Under the pieces are notes generated by a model. The model was not told where the DNA came from, made no database searches, and saw nothing but the letters and a program-made list of their open reading frames with translations. Position numbers and translations under genes: made by a program. From Solenopsis invicta (Eukaryota > Arthropoda > Insecta > Hymenoptera > Formicidae), in assembly GCF_016802725.1 (NCBI RefSeq), contig NC_052677.1, positions 15,302,329 to 15,366,328 on the forward strand: a stretch of 64,000 bases of DNA, given 5' to 3'. Position 1 is the stretch's first letter; the number at the start of each line of letters is the position of its first letter. Shown piece after piece: positions 1 to 13,833 of the stretch.

Positions 1-357
1 TACCCCCTTGATTCAACTAATTACCGAGCACGAATAAAAATCATTCGTGCATCATTGAGATACGTGTACATAAGCGCGTGAGGAATACGCGTTTTATCAC
101 GCATCGTTTATGTCTGGTTCCGCGCGGAATTACGCAATCGTTACGCGCCCGTGCAGGCATGCAGCGCGATGCGCATGCAATCAGTTATTAATATCGCCGC
201 ATCGCGAGCGCGCGGCCGTAGACTCCCCTGTATTTTAAGGGGGTTAATACAACTGTATCGTTTATCAACGACAACCACAAATACGCCGAATGAAATACGG
301 TCGGAGTAATAGCCGCCGTAAAAACCCCGAATGCCCCGTGGGCCCGATCGATAACGC

Positions 358-376
358 CCACACATACACACACACA

Positions 377-419
<43 letters not shown>
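358..419. repeat. (AC)n microsatellite, interrupted
   Basis: A CA/AC run with CATA interruptions near its 5' end. It produces spurious VCVC and THTH open frames on the two strands. Confidence 0.95.
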
Positions 420-425
<6 letters not shown>

Positions 426-2918
426 GTCCGGTGTACGGACCCGCAACTTTCATTCCCCCGAGAGAAAGACTGAGGGGACCGATAATTCGCGCAAAAACCT
501 CAGACCATAATTAAATCTATCTCTCGTGTATCGGTGACTTTAGATTTCACGTTCTTCGTGGCAATATTTCTGGGCGAGTGGCTTTTCATTTCGTAAACGT
601 CCTCAGTCAAATTCATTTTGATAAAATCAATACAAATACAATCCAGATCATGCATATAGTTTCATTTGACACTTTTGGCATATCAGTGTGCCAAATAATT
701 CCGAAAATCAGCGTAATCATAATAAATAGATATTTATCCATTATAGTAATTTTATACTAATTGTTATTATATTGTATGTAACAATCGATGTTGTTATAAA
801 AATTTAAGATACTAGATCTTTTTCTCTTTAGCTGTTTAATTATTAAATTTATAAATCATATAATAAATTAGATTTTGATAATAAATTTTGTTTTAACTTT
901 AATACAATTTTTTCTATTTTGTAGAAACTAAAAATCGGAAGAAATGTGGAAATTACGTCAAATATATCGCTTAAAATATACGTGCTACATAAGCAATGTA
1001 AAACGTGAAACAATAGGCATGTATTTGTTTCCCACCGAGCTCTTTAATTATTGAACTGACAAAGGCAATGGCAATTGTACTTAATGCCCTCAACCTGTCG
1101 CTAATTCCTTCGAAACGATTTCTATGGAATGACGTATCCGGAGTTAAAGTAAATTGACATTAAGAATCACGTGTAATGATAGCAGCAAGGACGTGCACCG
1201 ACGTCATCCTACATTACGACACTTCCTCCGCGCGCATATACAGGTACACCTTGGTCGATATCAAGTACAATGGACAAAAAAAATTACATAAGACGCAGGG
1301 CAAAGTAAACGAGCCCCATTGTCTTCTCCGCTGACCTTTCGTAGATGAGAAAAATCGCACAAACTATTGCACTCGAGGATATGTCAGCGGAGAAATTGCA
1401 ATGTCATGTTACTCACAGGACTGAAATTTCAGCAAGTGTCCTAGCTGAAATGTGAACGTGAGAGTATAATTACTTTATTCGAAGCTGACGAATCATAGGG
1501 GGCTACGAAATACAGAAAGATATTAAATTGAATAGGACGATTTCGTGGGCGACTGAGTTAAACATTTAATTCTATGAGCCAGAAGCATAATGGACGTTTG
1601 ATATCCTTATATATTATCAATAAGTATGCAGTAATAATTCCAGCGCAGATATTAAACATGGATATAACTTTACGCGAACTCTACCTTTTTTCGTTAACGC
1701 ATCATAAAACCGCATTCAATTAGGAATCAGACGTGCAATTTTATAATGTCGCGTAAATTTATAAGTCGTAAATCCATAAGTCGTAAATCCGAAGCATTCT
1801 CTCTCACTTGTGTCGTTTGGCCAGTTCCTGGCCATTCTTCAAGGTGATCATCTGAAAGTTTCGTTAATACGATTATACCGTCAAGGACAAACTCTGGAAA
1901 TGAGGCACTTTGTATTCCTGTTGAATGAATCGCGCCAATGTCGACACGAAACAAAAATGCCGAATAAGCCAGGTGCGATGCGATCAAAAGTAATGGCATT
2001 TGAGGAGAAGATATATTTGGTGTCCACTCTTTCTTAATAGCCATTGTCTACCATGGTGACACATTAAAAAAAAATAGAAGATTTAAATGAAAATATTTAT
2101 ATATAGAATTTATATACTGTTGCATAATTATAAAGAAAACTTATAGAATTAAATATGTCATAAAATTGATTTTTAATTAAATGTGTTTAATGTAAAAAAA
2201 AAGGAATTGATCTATCAAAGTTATTTTAATATGCATTTTCCCACAAATGAAGAATAACAATAGAGTAAAAAATTTTTAATCAAGATTAGGTATGTAAAGA
2301 TAGACTTATGAGAATATTTTAATTGTTTTACGCGGTAAACTGCGAATAATGTGATGAGGTCAAATAAGTGCGTAGTATGCACTATAAGATTCGGCTAACT
2401 TGGAGACGTAGAAACGGTACCGTTTTAATTCATGGTGCCGGAAGTGACAATGTCAGCGAGGCATGGCCGAAGACGATCCGGGACGAGCAAGGAGCAGAAT
2501 GAAACTCACGAATCCGCACGCGGTGAAACTGCTGAAAACAACCAAATGTACCGTTCGTGGGAACGCGGAACATCTTGCGCATTCGTTAAATTCGTAATGA
2601 GCGGGCACGCTACGTTGATCTGACCTAATCACGAAGAGAAAATCGCTGTACGAGAGATAATTACGAAAGGTCGTGTATTTCTTGTGGAAAACTTTCAGAC
2701 CGTTCGCTAAAAATCAAAGTAAAAACTGATACATTTATAAAATCATATCTTGCATTAAAAAAAAAACAGTCAAAAAATTCAGAAGCAAATTTTAACTTGT
2801 GATGTTTTCTTCGATATTTATTGACTGTAAAAAAATGTTTGACTCTGAAATATATTTCTGTCAAATATATCTCTTACTTCTCTTATTAATATGTCTTTTA
2901 CTTCTCTTATAAATTCTC
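420..2918. other. Region without a recognisable gene
   Basis: The sequence is AT-rich from about 700 to 950 and again from 2050 to 2340, with mixed composition between. The only local structure I note is a perfect 15-bp tandem duplication at 1761-1790. Short open frames at 1727-2044 on both strands overlap each other and match no family I know. Confidence 0.4.
1761..1790. repeat. Perfect 15-bp tandem duplication
   Basis: ATAAGTCGTAAATCC occurs twice in direct succession, and a related stretch precedes it. It is probably a recent slippage product. Confidence 0.9.
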
Positions 2919-3098
2919 TAAAAATTTATTTATATAACGTTTTCTTAAAACAGATAAATCTTTATTCAAATACGGCAAAGTAAAATTTTATTCCTAGCAA
3001 ATAATAAATTTATTATTTGCTAGGAATAAAATTTTACTTTGCCGTATTTGAATAAAGATTTATTTGTTTTAAGAAAACGTTATATAAATAAATTTTTA
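2919..3098. mobile_element. Near-perfect 180-bp palindrome, MITE-like
   Basis: Two 90-bp arms meet at an axis between 3008 and 3009 with no loop. I find one mismatch, in the run AAAACAGATAAATC against its mirror. The ends are T-A-rich (TAAAAATTT). It has no coding capacity. It resembles a foldback or miniature inverted-repeat element, and such high arm identity suggests a recent origin or gene conversion. No clear target-site duplication is visible. Confidence 0.75.
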
Positions 3099-4714
3099 AG
3101 TATCTTTTTCTCGTGTATTATACATGTGCATATTAACATTCTATTGAAGCAATTTTGTATCGTCTCATTACGTATCATGATATAACATTCCAGATACGTA
3201 CCATTCCTAAAAATTTATATTTGTAGCATTAAAAATAGAAGCACGCGATTATGCGAATATTTTCATGAATTTACGAAGTAAATTAATTTAGATAATATTT
3301 CTGTGAAAAAGCAACGATACAGCGACAGCTCTTGTATGCATCGATGCGCTAGTTACACGCAATTCCTACGAGAGCCAAAAGCCCGAAGCGACAATTTCTC
3401 GAAGCTATCACAAGCTCGATCAACACGGAATAAACGGACCAACTCTCACCTGTCATCTTGGTGATTTTTGCACGCCAACGTGCATTTAGGATCGCATGTG
3501 TGTATTATCATGCCGCGTTTCTCTCGTGTGTGTGCACGTTAACTTTCATAAGATAAAGGAATTTGTGTATATTTTATACGTGTATAAATTGTTAAAATCC
3601 CGCTATTCGCGCGGACGAAGCGAAACGGAAGCGAGATAGAGCCACAGACAAAGGCCTTACGTTATCCGCACGCGTCGCTCGGCTCTGGACTGCAGCTCGA
3701 CATACATAAATGCATGAGGAATGCGCGCGTGTCGTAGACTAAGCTTCGCCACGTTACTGATTTTAATAAATCCGCTCCCACATGCCTTATTTATCCGTAG
3801 GAGCTTTAGATCTCTCTTAGAGCTTTCTTTTTGATTTAAATTAAAAGATTAAATACGAGTAGCAAAGCTTTTCCCTCTCTCTAACCAAGTGTCTCTCAAA
3901 TCAATTTCAATGAAACGTAACCCCTTGTAGTTTGTTCCACTTTTCCTCTTTTCATACCTGTTTATATTCTCTCTTTCTTAAAAGAAAAAAAAAAATTTGC
4001 GTTCTCAGAGTTCAATTCGCAAAGATTAACGTTTATGAGAATGGATCGCGTAGTGAGTAATGCTTATTCTTCTTTTCGCTTGCATCACGCCACACATACC
4101 TCTGCGGGGAGGGGCATTTAATTCCTCAAACTTCTTTCCTCCTCCCCCTCCCTCCACCCCCGTTTATCCACCCATTTATTATATATTCTCCTTCAGAGCT
4201 CCACAAGATAAAATTCGTGCTTGACCTAAGGCTCCCCTACACGCATACTCGCCATACTTCCTACACACATCGATCGCGAGGTAATCTATCCAAGTCGAAA
4301 TACCGTCGACGAAATCGAGAGGAGAAGTTCTCACGTTACTCACGACTCGCGCGTACGCGTTTACCCGCCTCCGCATTTATGTGCGTGCGTGTGCATTTTA
4401 CGCGGCCTACGGCGCGCACACACGACGCACGCATACAGCCACACGTGGCATTTTCCCATCTTTTCGTACATATGCACGTACGTACGTATCCGTAGATGTT
4501 CCCAAGCTGCGCGCGCTTTTTCCGCGGTTGCGCAACGCGGCGCATCTCGCGCGAATGCTCTTCCTGAATGCATCTGACGTAACTCTTATATATCCGCGCA
4601 CGCTCACCCGCTCGGTGCATCGCACGTACGTAGTATACCGCGAGGAGGATCCTTTCCACCGGAGGATCATCCGGATAACTGTGCACGCCCCGTGGACACG
4701 ACATGGACCGCTGT
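3099..4714. other. CpG-rich patch without a recognisable gene
   Basis: The first part is AT-rich. CpG-rich sequence occupies about 3300-3720 and 4200-4700, with ACGTACGT-type runs. Several overlapping frames of 60-175 codons occur on both strands, as expected for CpG-rich sequence with few stops. None resembles a known protein. Confidence 0.4.
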
Positions 4715-4807
4715 CTTTCTCTCTCTCTCTCTCTCTCTTTTCCTCCAGCATCCCCTTTTCTTTCATCTTTTCTTGTTCTCTCTCTCTCTCTCTCTTTCTC
4801 TTTCTTC
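4715..4807. repeat. Two (CT)n tracts
   Basis: CT dinucleotide runs at about 4718-4738 and 4778-4798 are separated by pyrimidine-rich sequence. They generate Ser/Leu and Arg/Glu repeat frames that are not genes. Confidence 0.9.
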
Positions 4808-7800
4808 TCACCGTCGGATGCTGAACTCGAAACGATTATCAGCGACCGCGATCTCGATAACACGTCGCTCGGAGCCGACTATCGCAGAGTAATTCGGAAC
4901 GCGCCGAGGTGATCCTCGGGATTCTTCCTGGATGTACGGTGCATTTTTGCGCCGCGTGCGGGTCTGCGTCTGTGTGTTTATGAATCCTCCGGGGAATGCG
5001 CTTTCGCACATTCGTCGCTAAATGTGTTCTTTTGCAACGGAGAACAGTTACATTTTTTTTTATATTATGATCAAGAAGAAAATGGTGACAAAGAGTGGCC
5101 TTTTACGATTTATCCGAGTTTTTCATTTGTTTTTATATGGTAAAATATAATTTTGCAATATCAAAGTTTAATGCAAGAATGTTCTTGGAATTTGTCGTAT
5201 AAAACATCAAGTGAAGGAGATAATTTTAAATAATTATTGAAAACAAATGAAAAAAAAGAATCAATTTTTTGATGCAATAATGTGTCTGATAAATTGTCCA
5301 TGTAATTTGCACAAATATTTTCGTGTATAATTTGTACGAATAATCCATAATTTATGATACGTATTACACGCATTCGTAATAAATTTGAAAATAAATTTCT
5401 TATAACATGATTATATTTGATTTCCTTTAAAAACTGTGACGAATAAAATGAATCAAAATAAATACTTTCTTATCTCAAAGCAAGTGTAATGTTGACATAT
5501 TTGAAAGTAACTGCTATTTGAATCGTTACTATTTATACAATAATTGTTCAGACCAACTTTTTCATGTATATCTCCTCTCTTCACAAAATATCATTTATTC
5601 AATGTTAAATCACGAGTTGGCGTCATCGCTACTACAATTTTTAATCAAAACGAATCACAACGGAAGTTGCTCTGCAAATCGCATATTGTCAGTACCTACG
5701 ACGTAATCTCGTATAAATGTTAGAATTATGTATCGCGAAAGTCGAGGCATGTTCGACGTTGATTTGATATTCGTAGATTAGCAGGCCCGGTGTACACGTA
5801 CGGGTACGTATCGCTCGGAAAAATCGATGTTCCTCCCCTATTTTTTCCGCCGTGAGTGCGCGCTATAAATTGTCGGCCGCGTACTGGAACGTTAGATCTA
5901 ATATTGATGATTAATCGCCGCTTGGGACCGTGGCACTATCGGAAGAGAATGTTCCGTTCCATCAAAATAGAGGAGCGCCCCGGCATCTAGTTAACGTTAT
6001 CGTCGCAATCGTAACGTTCGACATTGTAACGTTGATCGTTGCGCTCCGGCGCATTTTTTTTCTCTTCTCCGTTAGATAGATAGGTACGAGACGGCCACTT
6101 GCGGATTTTATCAAGCGTAGTGCTTCAAACGCATGGACTCTGGATAGGTAACATAAACAATTTAAGAAATGTATTCATTATATGAAAGATGGTTCAAGAT
6201 AGCGTTAACATTTTCATGTAACTTGTAACTATAATAAAGTAAATATATTTATATAGGAATGGAATAAAATAGTCATGAATATTCCTGAACGGAGTAAAGA
6301 CTGAAGTAAATAAAGTAAAATGACGAGAATGATGGTTTTTATATTCTGTGGCATTTTATTTATTTGTTGTGTTACGGAGACTCCTAAAATCGGGGTTTTA
6401 CGGCGTTATTGAAAAACCCGCCATCGATCCGAAGAAGGTACCTTGACTGGAAAGAGGCAGAGAGTTTATCGCAATGCTCATTCCGAATAATCTGCCGGGC
6501 ATTGTCGGGTCCGCGAGATCGATCATAACGAGCGCTTCCTTATTGCGGAGGGCTGTCCGTCCGCCGACATGTAAGTCGGAGTTTGCATAACTGACCGATA
6601 GGGAAGATCGTTTCTGTCGGAAGGGCGTGGGCATACCGCGTTGCACTATACTGCACAGTTCGAAGACGGCCTTTCGGTTTTTTTTTTCTCTCTTATTCCT
6701 GACAGGAAATGAAAACACAGTTAGCTGTTGACGAGGCATTCGTGTGTGCGCGCCTAAGCGGCTAGGGAATCGAATCGGTCATCGCAGAAAGGGAATATGT
6801 TAGGCAAGACTTTACAACGAGAAGACATTTAATTTGACTAAAACTATAACAAATGAAATGCAATTTGAATATTCCTTTATGTAATGGATGATGCTTTTCT
6901 TTTTTGTGCATTACTGTTTTAGGAAAAAAATTGATCATTCTCAATTCAATCGTTCCCATAAAATAGTTGACAATCAAATTTTTTTTTCGTAATGATGACT
7001 AGAGAGAATCTCGTGCCTTTAAAAGTCTTATGGAAATTGAGAAACATTACTAATTGTTGCATAAGACAAAGCGAACTTAGAAAATAATCCTCAGATTTTT
7101 TTATCGCGAGAAATAGAATTGAGATATAACATTATTGTGGCGATTATACGAATCGCTGATAATTCTTCGCGAAGTGAAATAATTACCACATTTATGGAAA
7201 ACAAGTTTTGCCGAAGTGATTCCTCTTTATGTTGTATATTCATTGCTTTTCTCTTTCTTCCTCTCTTTTTTTCTTTGTCTCAAAAGAGTTACGAGATAAT
7301 AAAGTAACCTTTTTCATGCACACCTCGCTTTCTTTACTCTTCCTTGGTCTTTCAAAGATTCAATTTCTCAGCTACGTCAGGCTTTTCGCTTTTCGCGATC
7401 CGTTAGCGGTGTAATGAGAATGAGCGAGTCTATATTTACGGAACATCCTGTACGCGCGTTGCTGTCCGATACCTGCCTGCAGTGCCGTGAGTTGCGTAAT
7501 CCATCATACGTGGTGCGTTATGCAACTACGTGTTAGATCAGAGCGCATGTATCTGGAATGCGCACTGTGAAAATGCAAATGCCCATTAATCGCCGGGATC
7601 TCGATATCAGGATCAAGGACTGTGGTCGTTTGATCCATGAACTCTAGTCATATAGATGAACTCTGAATTGTCTAGATTCGTTCGCTTAATACGACACGTA
7701 ATAATTTTACGCGACGCGATTACATCAGATGGTATTATTCTAACGTAATCACCTTTTTTTACCAAGTTCTGTTGTTTTATCAAAATAACGGATGTTTTCG

Positions 7801-9775
7801 ATTTTAGAGAAATGAATAATTTAAAAAAAGTATATGCAAATATACAAAAATTTGAAATATTAACGAGTTTTAGAATTTAGCAAGTTAAAATACTTCTATG
7901 AAATATTATTGAAAGCATTCCTGGCAATGTTTCTGATGATGGATACCATCGATATTTTACCACTTATATCTATTCAAACTGTCCATAAAAAATTACATAA
8001 CGTATAAATCCCTGGACCGATAAATTCCTATCTCTCTCGTCGGATAGATTTCGTAAGAACCAGCGGCAAAGTTAAATCGCTAACGAGAATCATGGAGATT
8101 CGCAGAAGTCGGGAGAGGACCTTGCCTGATCAAGAGAACGACGGCGGATGTTGATCCATTCTTGTCGCGACTCGAGACGTCCGGAAAGCCGGGCAAATTA
8201 GATTTAATGTCGATACCATTTCTAGCAGAGAGAAAAAAAAGAAGAAAAGAAAGAAAGAAAGACAAAAAAAGAGAACCTCCTCAGGAAGTTCCTGACATCG
8301 CCGAAATTACGATCACGCACATCTATTGATAATGATCCCGAGCAAAATGAAGAAGGCCCACCGGAGTCGACGCGAGTATACAGTTACGTCATCAACTTAC
8401 GTGTAGTCGAAATCATTCTGAAAGATACAAACATAATTGAAGACACTTTCCCCGATAAATGATACATGTCAGAAAAGTTCTCGTACACACATTGTAAATC
8501 ATATTTATTACGTATCACATTTCTTCCTTTGTTCTTGTTACCATTGTTAATCTAAACCTGACGTTACCTCTTAGTAACGTCATTGCTTCGTTACTGTAAT
8601 CGTGATCGAATTGGCAAAGCCATTTATATCGATGCACATACGTATGTCTAACTCATGGATCAATCTTCGTCTTTGTTAGAAATGTGAAGAAGTCGTTCTA
8701 TCGAATAAATGAAAAAAATTTTGATTTAATTGAATTTCAATCTCTTCTAGGTCTACGACATAGTAAAAAATAAACAATAAAATGCCGATTAGATCGTACG
8801 ACATTTACGTTATTGCATGCACGTGCTCGCGCATATGCACTCGGTATGCTCGCTAGAAAAACATACGCCATCGGCATTTGCCACGTACAGCTGACATTCG
8901 CGTCTGACATTATCCGCGATGATCGCCACTGCGATTCTGCTAGGGCATATGATTCGGAATCACAAGTACGCATCAATATATCCGCATCTCCTTTTAATCG
9001 TGAGTCATCCTTATTCCAAGATTCGAGTGGTCAAATCAGTGGTAATCAGCGATGCGACCTGGACTGGTTTAAGGTGTAGCAATTGTAAAAGAATAGCTTT
9101 AACAGAGATTCAGTCGAAAATATAAAAATAAAATAATTGTCATTAAAGTTATCTAAATTTTTTTTATGATTCTTGGCACTTTTGATAATAAAAAAATAAC
9201 GGGTTACGACATAAAGTATTAAATTTATATCTAAATTGTGAATGATTGTATAAATAAAACATTTTTTAATTTGTACGAAATATTAATTAAAGTTTCCAAG
9301 CGAGATGCTGAAAACTGACATCACGTGAGTTATATAAAATAATCTTTTAGTTTTTCCATAAAACTCTTCAATATTATAAATATAGTTTTTCTCTCTCATT
9401 ATTATACATATCAATAATTACTTTACATAATATTAATAGAATTAAATGTATTTGTAAAAAACTTTATTTAAAATCATATATAAAATTCTGAGAACTATTG
9501 CGGCTTTTTCATAACGCTTTAATCGTGAATTAACCACTCGCCACTATCAGGCCACTCGTATCCTGTTTTAAAGTGAAACCAATCATGTTGGTTTTATTCT
9601 TCACTCGTGTGTTGTCGCCGGCGGAAAAGGGCGAGGCAAGGGAGAGCGAGAGAGACCGGTTTAGGAAAAGTCCGTTCATTGACGAAGTGCTCATAAATAC
9701 GTCGAAGCATCGAGTTCGATGGTAGCCAACGTGTCTACCGTGCAATAACCGCTGTAAGCCGCGAGAGTATGTAGT
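4808..9775. other. Region without a recognisable gene
   Basis: Mixed AT-rich and moderately CpG-rich sequence. A 113-codon minus-strand frame at 6398-6739 is the most protein-like frame here but matches no family I know. A purine-rich run lies at 8227-8275. Confidence 0.35.
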
Positions 9776-9818
9776 CGACGGCAACGACGACGACGGCGCG
9801 ACGACGACGGCGACGAGG
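9776..9818. repeat. GAC/GGC trinucleotide repeat
   Basis: An imperfect (ACG)n run with interspersed GGCG, within a CpG-rich patch at 9600-9960. Confidence 0.8.
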
Positions 9819-12288
9819 AATGGTGGCAGTACGCGTGCTGCTGCGAGAGCTACACGATGCAGGCTACCAAACCGGAAATGCATCGTTGAGGAATACTGTA
9901 CGAGTGGCCAGAGGCCATACCACACACCGCACACGACACCATGCGCCCCAAGGCGTATTTGCACGGTTCGCTCTTGATGGGATAACAAATTCGTTTTTAC
10001 ACACGACTGAGCACGGAATAACAAGAATAATTTCTCACGTGTTTCGTCATATTTTACAAATGATAATTTTTAAGGTTACAACATTTACACGTTTTACACG
10101 TTTCGCTGCGGAACGGATAGAGTTATTTTGGATGATCGTAAAAAAAATCAAGTATATATTTGCCTTCGAACACAAGTTGTTATGATCATGTCGCACCTGA
10201 ACGTTTTTGTATGCAAATGTTGTTTGCACATATCAATCTTTGCTCTTGCGTTTCATGAATGATTCATCGAGAGTTATTTTCAAAACTGAATCATGTGTAT
10301 ATTTTTTCTCTTTTTTTCTCTCTCGTTTCTATGCACGTCTCGGTACTGACGAGTTGGTATAATCACGTCATACAGCGTCATACTTAATAACGAAGTTGAA
10401 AATGTGTCTACTTTTGCGTTCTTTTCAAGAGTTTTGGAACAAAGTGTACTAAGTCTACACAATCTTTTAAAATTCGTTTTAAATATTAGCTGTGACACTA
10501 TTAGGACAACTTGATGGTGCTGAGATGTTTATAAAGACTAATTTATTCATTATTCGTTTTCAGAGATCATCCCTGGTGAATCATTCGAGAGAGTAAAATA
10601 AATGTGTGCGAAACATATTCACACGAAAATAATTCAACGTTTTTCTGATCTACTCTAATCGTAACTAATTTATTATAATTAATTACAAATATAAAAGCGC
10701 GTTTATTAAACGTACATGATATTTCTTGATTTAATTATCCTAAATAAATTGATTTTTCAATGTAATAAAAGAATAAAAGTCATTACTCTAACTTTCACTT
10801 CTACTTTGTTTAACGTCATATTCAAATGGCCATATTTATAAAAATCATGTTTATACGATTTGCGTTACTCTCGTTTAGAATGATTCATCCAGAATGATCG
10901 TCAAATACGTATCGTAGAAATTCGCCTTTGCACATACGATCGCGGCGCAGTTCGCAGCCAACGAAGTTGTTGGTCTCACGTTATGATGTACTCGCGTCTA
11001 ATGCGCGTACGATGTGCACCGCACCCACGTGGCCAACAGGATACGAGAATCGAAAGCGTCACTTCATTACGTCGCCGGTGTGCGAACCGCCGGCCGCCTA
11101 TCCACCGACCGGCTGTAGGATAGCGTGGCATTCGCGGGAAAGTCGACGCGCGATAATTGGTCATTCGCCAGATGACAAGAGTAATGAAGTCTCTCTTCGT
11201 CGTACCTTCGTTGTTCAGCTCTAGCCGAGCAATTTGCGCGGTCTACATTCTGACCGTCGACTACCATGACGGGGTCAGATCTCCGAGACCGACGCGGATA
11301 GTTGAGTCACTGAGCGGCGTGGCTGCCGCCCAACCCACAATTTGCAATATTTCATTTAAACGAGGAAAATGTGGGTTTGGCAGGTACATAATCGTGTCCG
11401 GGTATAATGATATCGCTCTCGGGCCAATATTAGAAATCGTAGGTCGAGCATCGGTGTTGCCGTGCCACATCTACGGTCATTTATTTCAGAAGGAACCGGA
11501 ATTAGAATTGTCTTCCTAATGTCTTCATAATTTTATCTATGTTATTTTCACCCGCCTATTGTACACGGAACCCATAAACCAAATAAACTTGACGTTGCTA
11601 GTAATTAAATCACCCGACTGTATCCCTTAATTTTTTCTAACGCAGATGAATTTATATAGCGCACACGTTTCTTCGACGTTATATAATTTTATATTTATTA
11701 CATATAGAAATGTGCGTGTATAAATCTATGCAAGTGTGAGTAAACGTATGCGCTGAACTCCGATCCGTAGGTTCGCTAAGTCTATATGACTTTATAAACA
11801 GATTAGTCATTCATGCGAGAGTTGAAACTGTTTGAGTTATAAATTGGAAATGTATTTAACGGCATCGATCACTGTCTATGTCATAAGTGGAATCGAATCG
11901 AATCCTTCTTAAAAAAAACGACATTAGCACTGCTAATCGCCGTGCAAAGAATCAATGGTAGTAATTAGGAACTAATATCTGTCACAACCGAGAGACAACA
12001 GTATTTACTAGTACAACTGCATATCGTATCGTGCTAAGTCGAATTCATTCGTAGGATATGTTCGCCTTTATCGAATCAAAACTGCAGTCGAATGGCAACC
12101 GAAGCGAAACGCGTCCGTTTATTCCGTTGAGAGCTACATATAGTTGCTGATAGTTTCCTGGCATAGATCACTCGATTGGAAAAATTGGGTTGCAATACAG
12201 ACAGAGCCAGTATGCGATATTAAGCATCCAATATAACGCTTTCATCATAAATTCTCGTTCTAATTAAATTAAGTTTTTTTCAGCCCCC
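9819..12288. other. Region without a recognisable gene
   Basis: CpG-rich at about 10920-11330 and AT-rich elsewhere. The open frames in the CpG-rich part overlap on both strands and match nothing known to me. Confidence 0.35.
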
Positions 12289-12306
12289 CCGACGGGGGCC
12301 CGTCGG
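12289..12306. repeat. GC-rich perfect hairpin after a polypyrimidine run
   Basis: CCGACGGG and CCCGTCGG are separated by GG. The hairpin directly follows a T8-CAG run and C-rich sequence in an otherwise AT-rich neighbourhood. No function is evident. Confidence 0.6.
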
Positions 12307-12342
12307 CAATAACTGTTTAAAACATAATTTAGACCCACCATC

Positions 12343-12361
12343 CCTCTCTCTCTCTCTCTCT
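12343..12361. repeat. (CT)n microsatellite
   Basis: A short pure CT run ending in a T tract. Confidence 0.85.
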
Positions 12362-13190
12362 TTTTCTTTGCAAGATCCCGTATCTGCAACAATTATTATT
12401 TCAACGACATATACTCCTTACGTGGTCAGCAGTAAAGTGGAACGATTAGCGAGATACGGGAGAAAACGACGAGAGTCCCTCTCGATAGATACCGACGCGT
12501 ACCCGATAATTGCAGATTGGTCGAGGTGTAAACTACGATTTTAAAGGCACGCCCGGTTCATGGGGCGTCGACGTTATCTCGAATCTCGCGGATTGTCGCC
12601 GGAAGGCGAATCGCCGGAAATGACGCGATTTCCTCGAGAAGCATTTTTCACAGATCTACGTAACGATAGGAGAGATACAACGAGTAAATGGTTAGCTTCG
12701 CATTGGCGCCGCTTGGTCAGCCCAATGATTGACATTCTAATAATAGAACGTTAGTTTTACCTTGCCATTTGCATAACTGATGCCACAAAAATTAAAATAT
12801 TTCTTTCTCATGTTCTTTATATTTTTTCCGTATTTAAGTATGTCAATTATGAGCTAAAAGATTTCTTTAAATAATGTGTAATCGATGGAAGAAATTAATA
12901 AAAATAAACGTTTCCAATAATTGAGAAGATTGTTTAAGATTTATTAAAAAATTAATGAATTTTTGAAGAAGCTTTCCTATCAGAGATATTTTTCAATAGT
13001 TTTTATAGCAATTTTGATTCTATAAAATTTTGTCATAAACAATATAAATAGTACATAAACATTATAAATTAGGTATTAATTATGTAACAATTTAGATTGA
13101 CGATATATTGAAATTATATTAATTAGGAATAGATATAGTAATTATATTAATTTAATATTATTGCGCTAAAATAATTGATATATTGTAATA

Positions 13191-13400
13191 TATTAAAGAA
13201 ACATTAGCAACGTGATAATGATTTTGTCGACGATAATATAACGCGATAATAGTACGAATGTATCGAAGAAATATTATCAGCGATAATCTTGTCACCAGTT
13301 ATGTCACGCCGTTAATTGATACGCCGCGATATATCGAGGAAATATTACCGGCGCGATATTGCACAGTCGTTCGCCAATAAAATTTGTAGTATACTAGTTA
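13191..13400. repeat. Degenerate ~70-bp tandem repeat, three units
   Basis: A motif like TATCGARGAAATATTA followed by GCGATAAT recurs at 13191, 13261 and 13332, a spacing of 70 bp. Divergence is high outside the motif, so the units appear old. Confidence 0.45.
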
Positions 13401-13833
13401 TTGTCTCTCGATACTACTATCTATCACTACACATGTATACTCCCACGTATCATGTTAATTTCCGCGCCGTCAAACCCCGCGGAACAGCCCCTGTTTCCTT
13501 TAAGGCGATAGATCAGTCGGTAGGTCGGGGTCTCCTGCGTAGCACGCGGACTACCTGAGGCCAGGTGAGCGCTTAACCTGCGGGAGATCGAGTGGGCCTT
13601 AAAGAGCGATGGATCATTGCCGCGAGCATTACCGCTGCGCTTCTAGTTTAGATACATCCACCCATGCACAAAAATCTAACGTTTTTATAAATCGTCAAGG
13701 AAAATAATTCAATCAAATAATACTAACTTTTAAGCCAGCAATTAAAAAATTTTTGAAGACCTATATCGAATTGAATTTAGTATATAATGCTTTGCAATGT
13801 CGCATAATTTCCCAAGTATCGAATCGATATGTT

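Noticed and set aside
4336..4863. A 175-codon minus-strand frame rich in Arg and Glu
   Set aside because: It reads through two CT tracts and CpG-rich sequence. Several other frames are equally open on both strands, and no domain is visible.
6398..6739. A 113-codon minus-strand frame with protein-like composition near its C-terminus
   Set aside because: No family recognised, no convincing promoter or flanking exons. A database search of the translation would decide.
9530..10024. A 164-codon minus-strand frame
   Set aside because: It covers a CpG-rich block with a trinucleotide repeat. Another long frame overlaps it on the plus strand, and it shows no motif.
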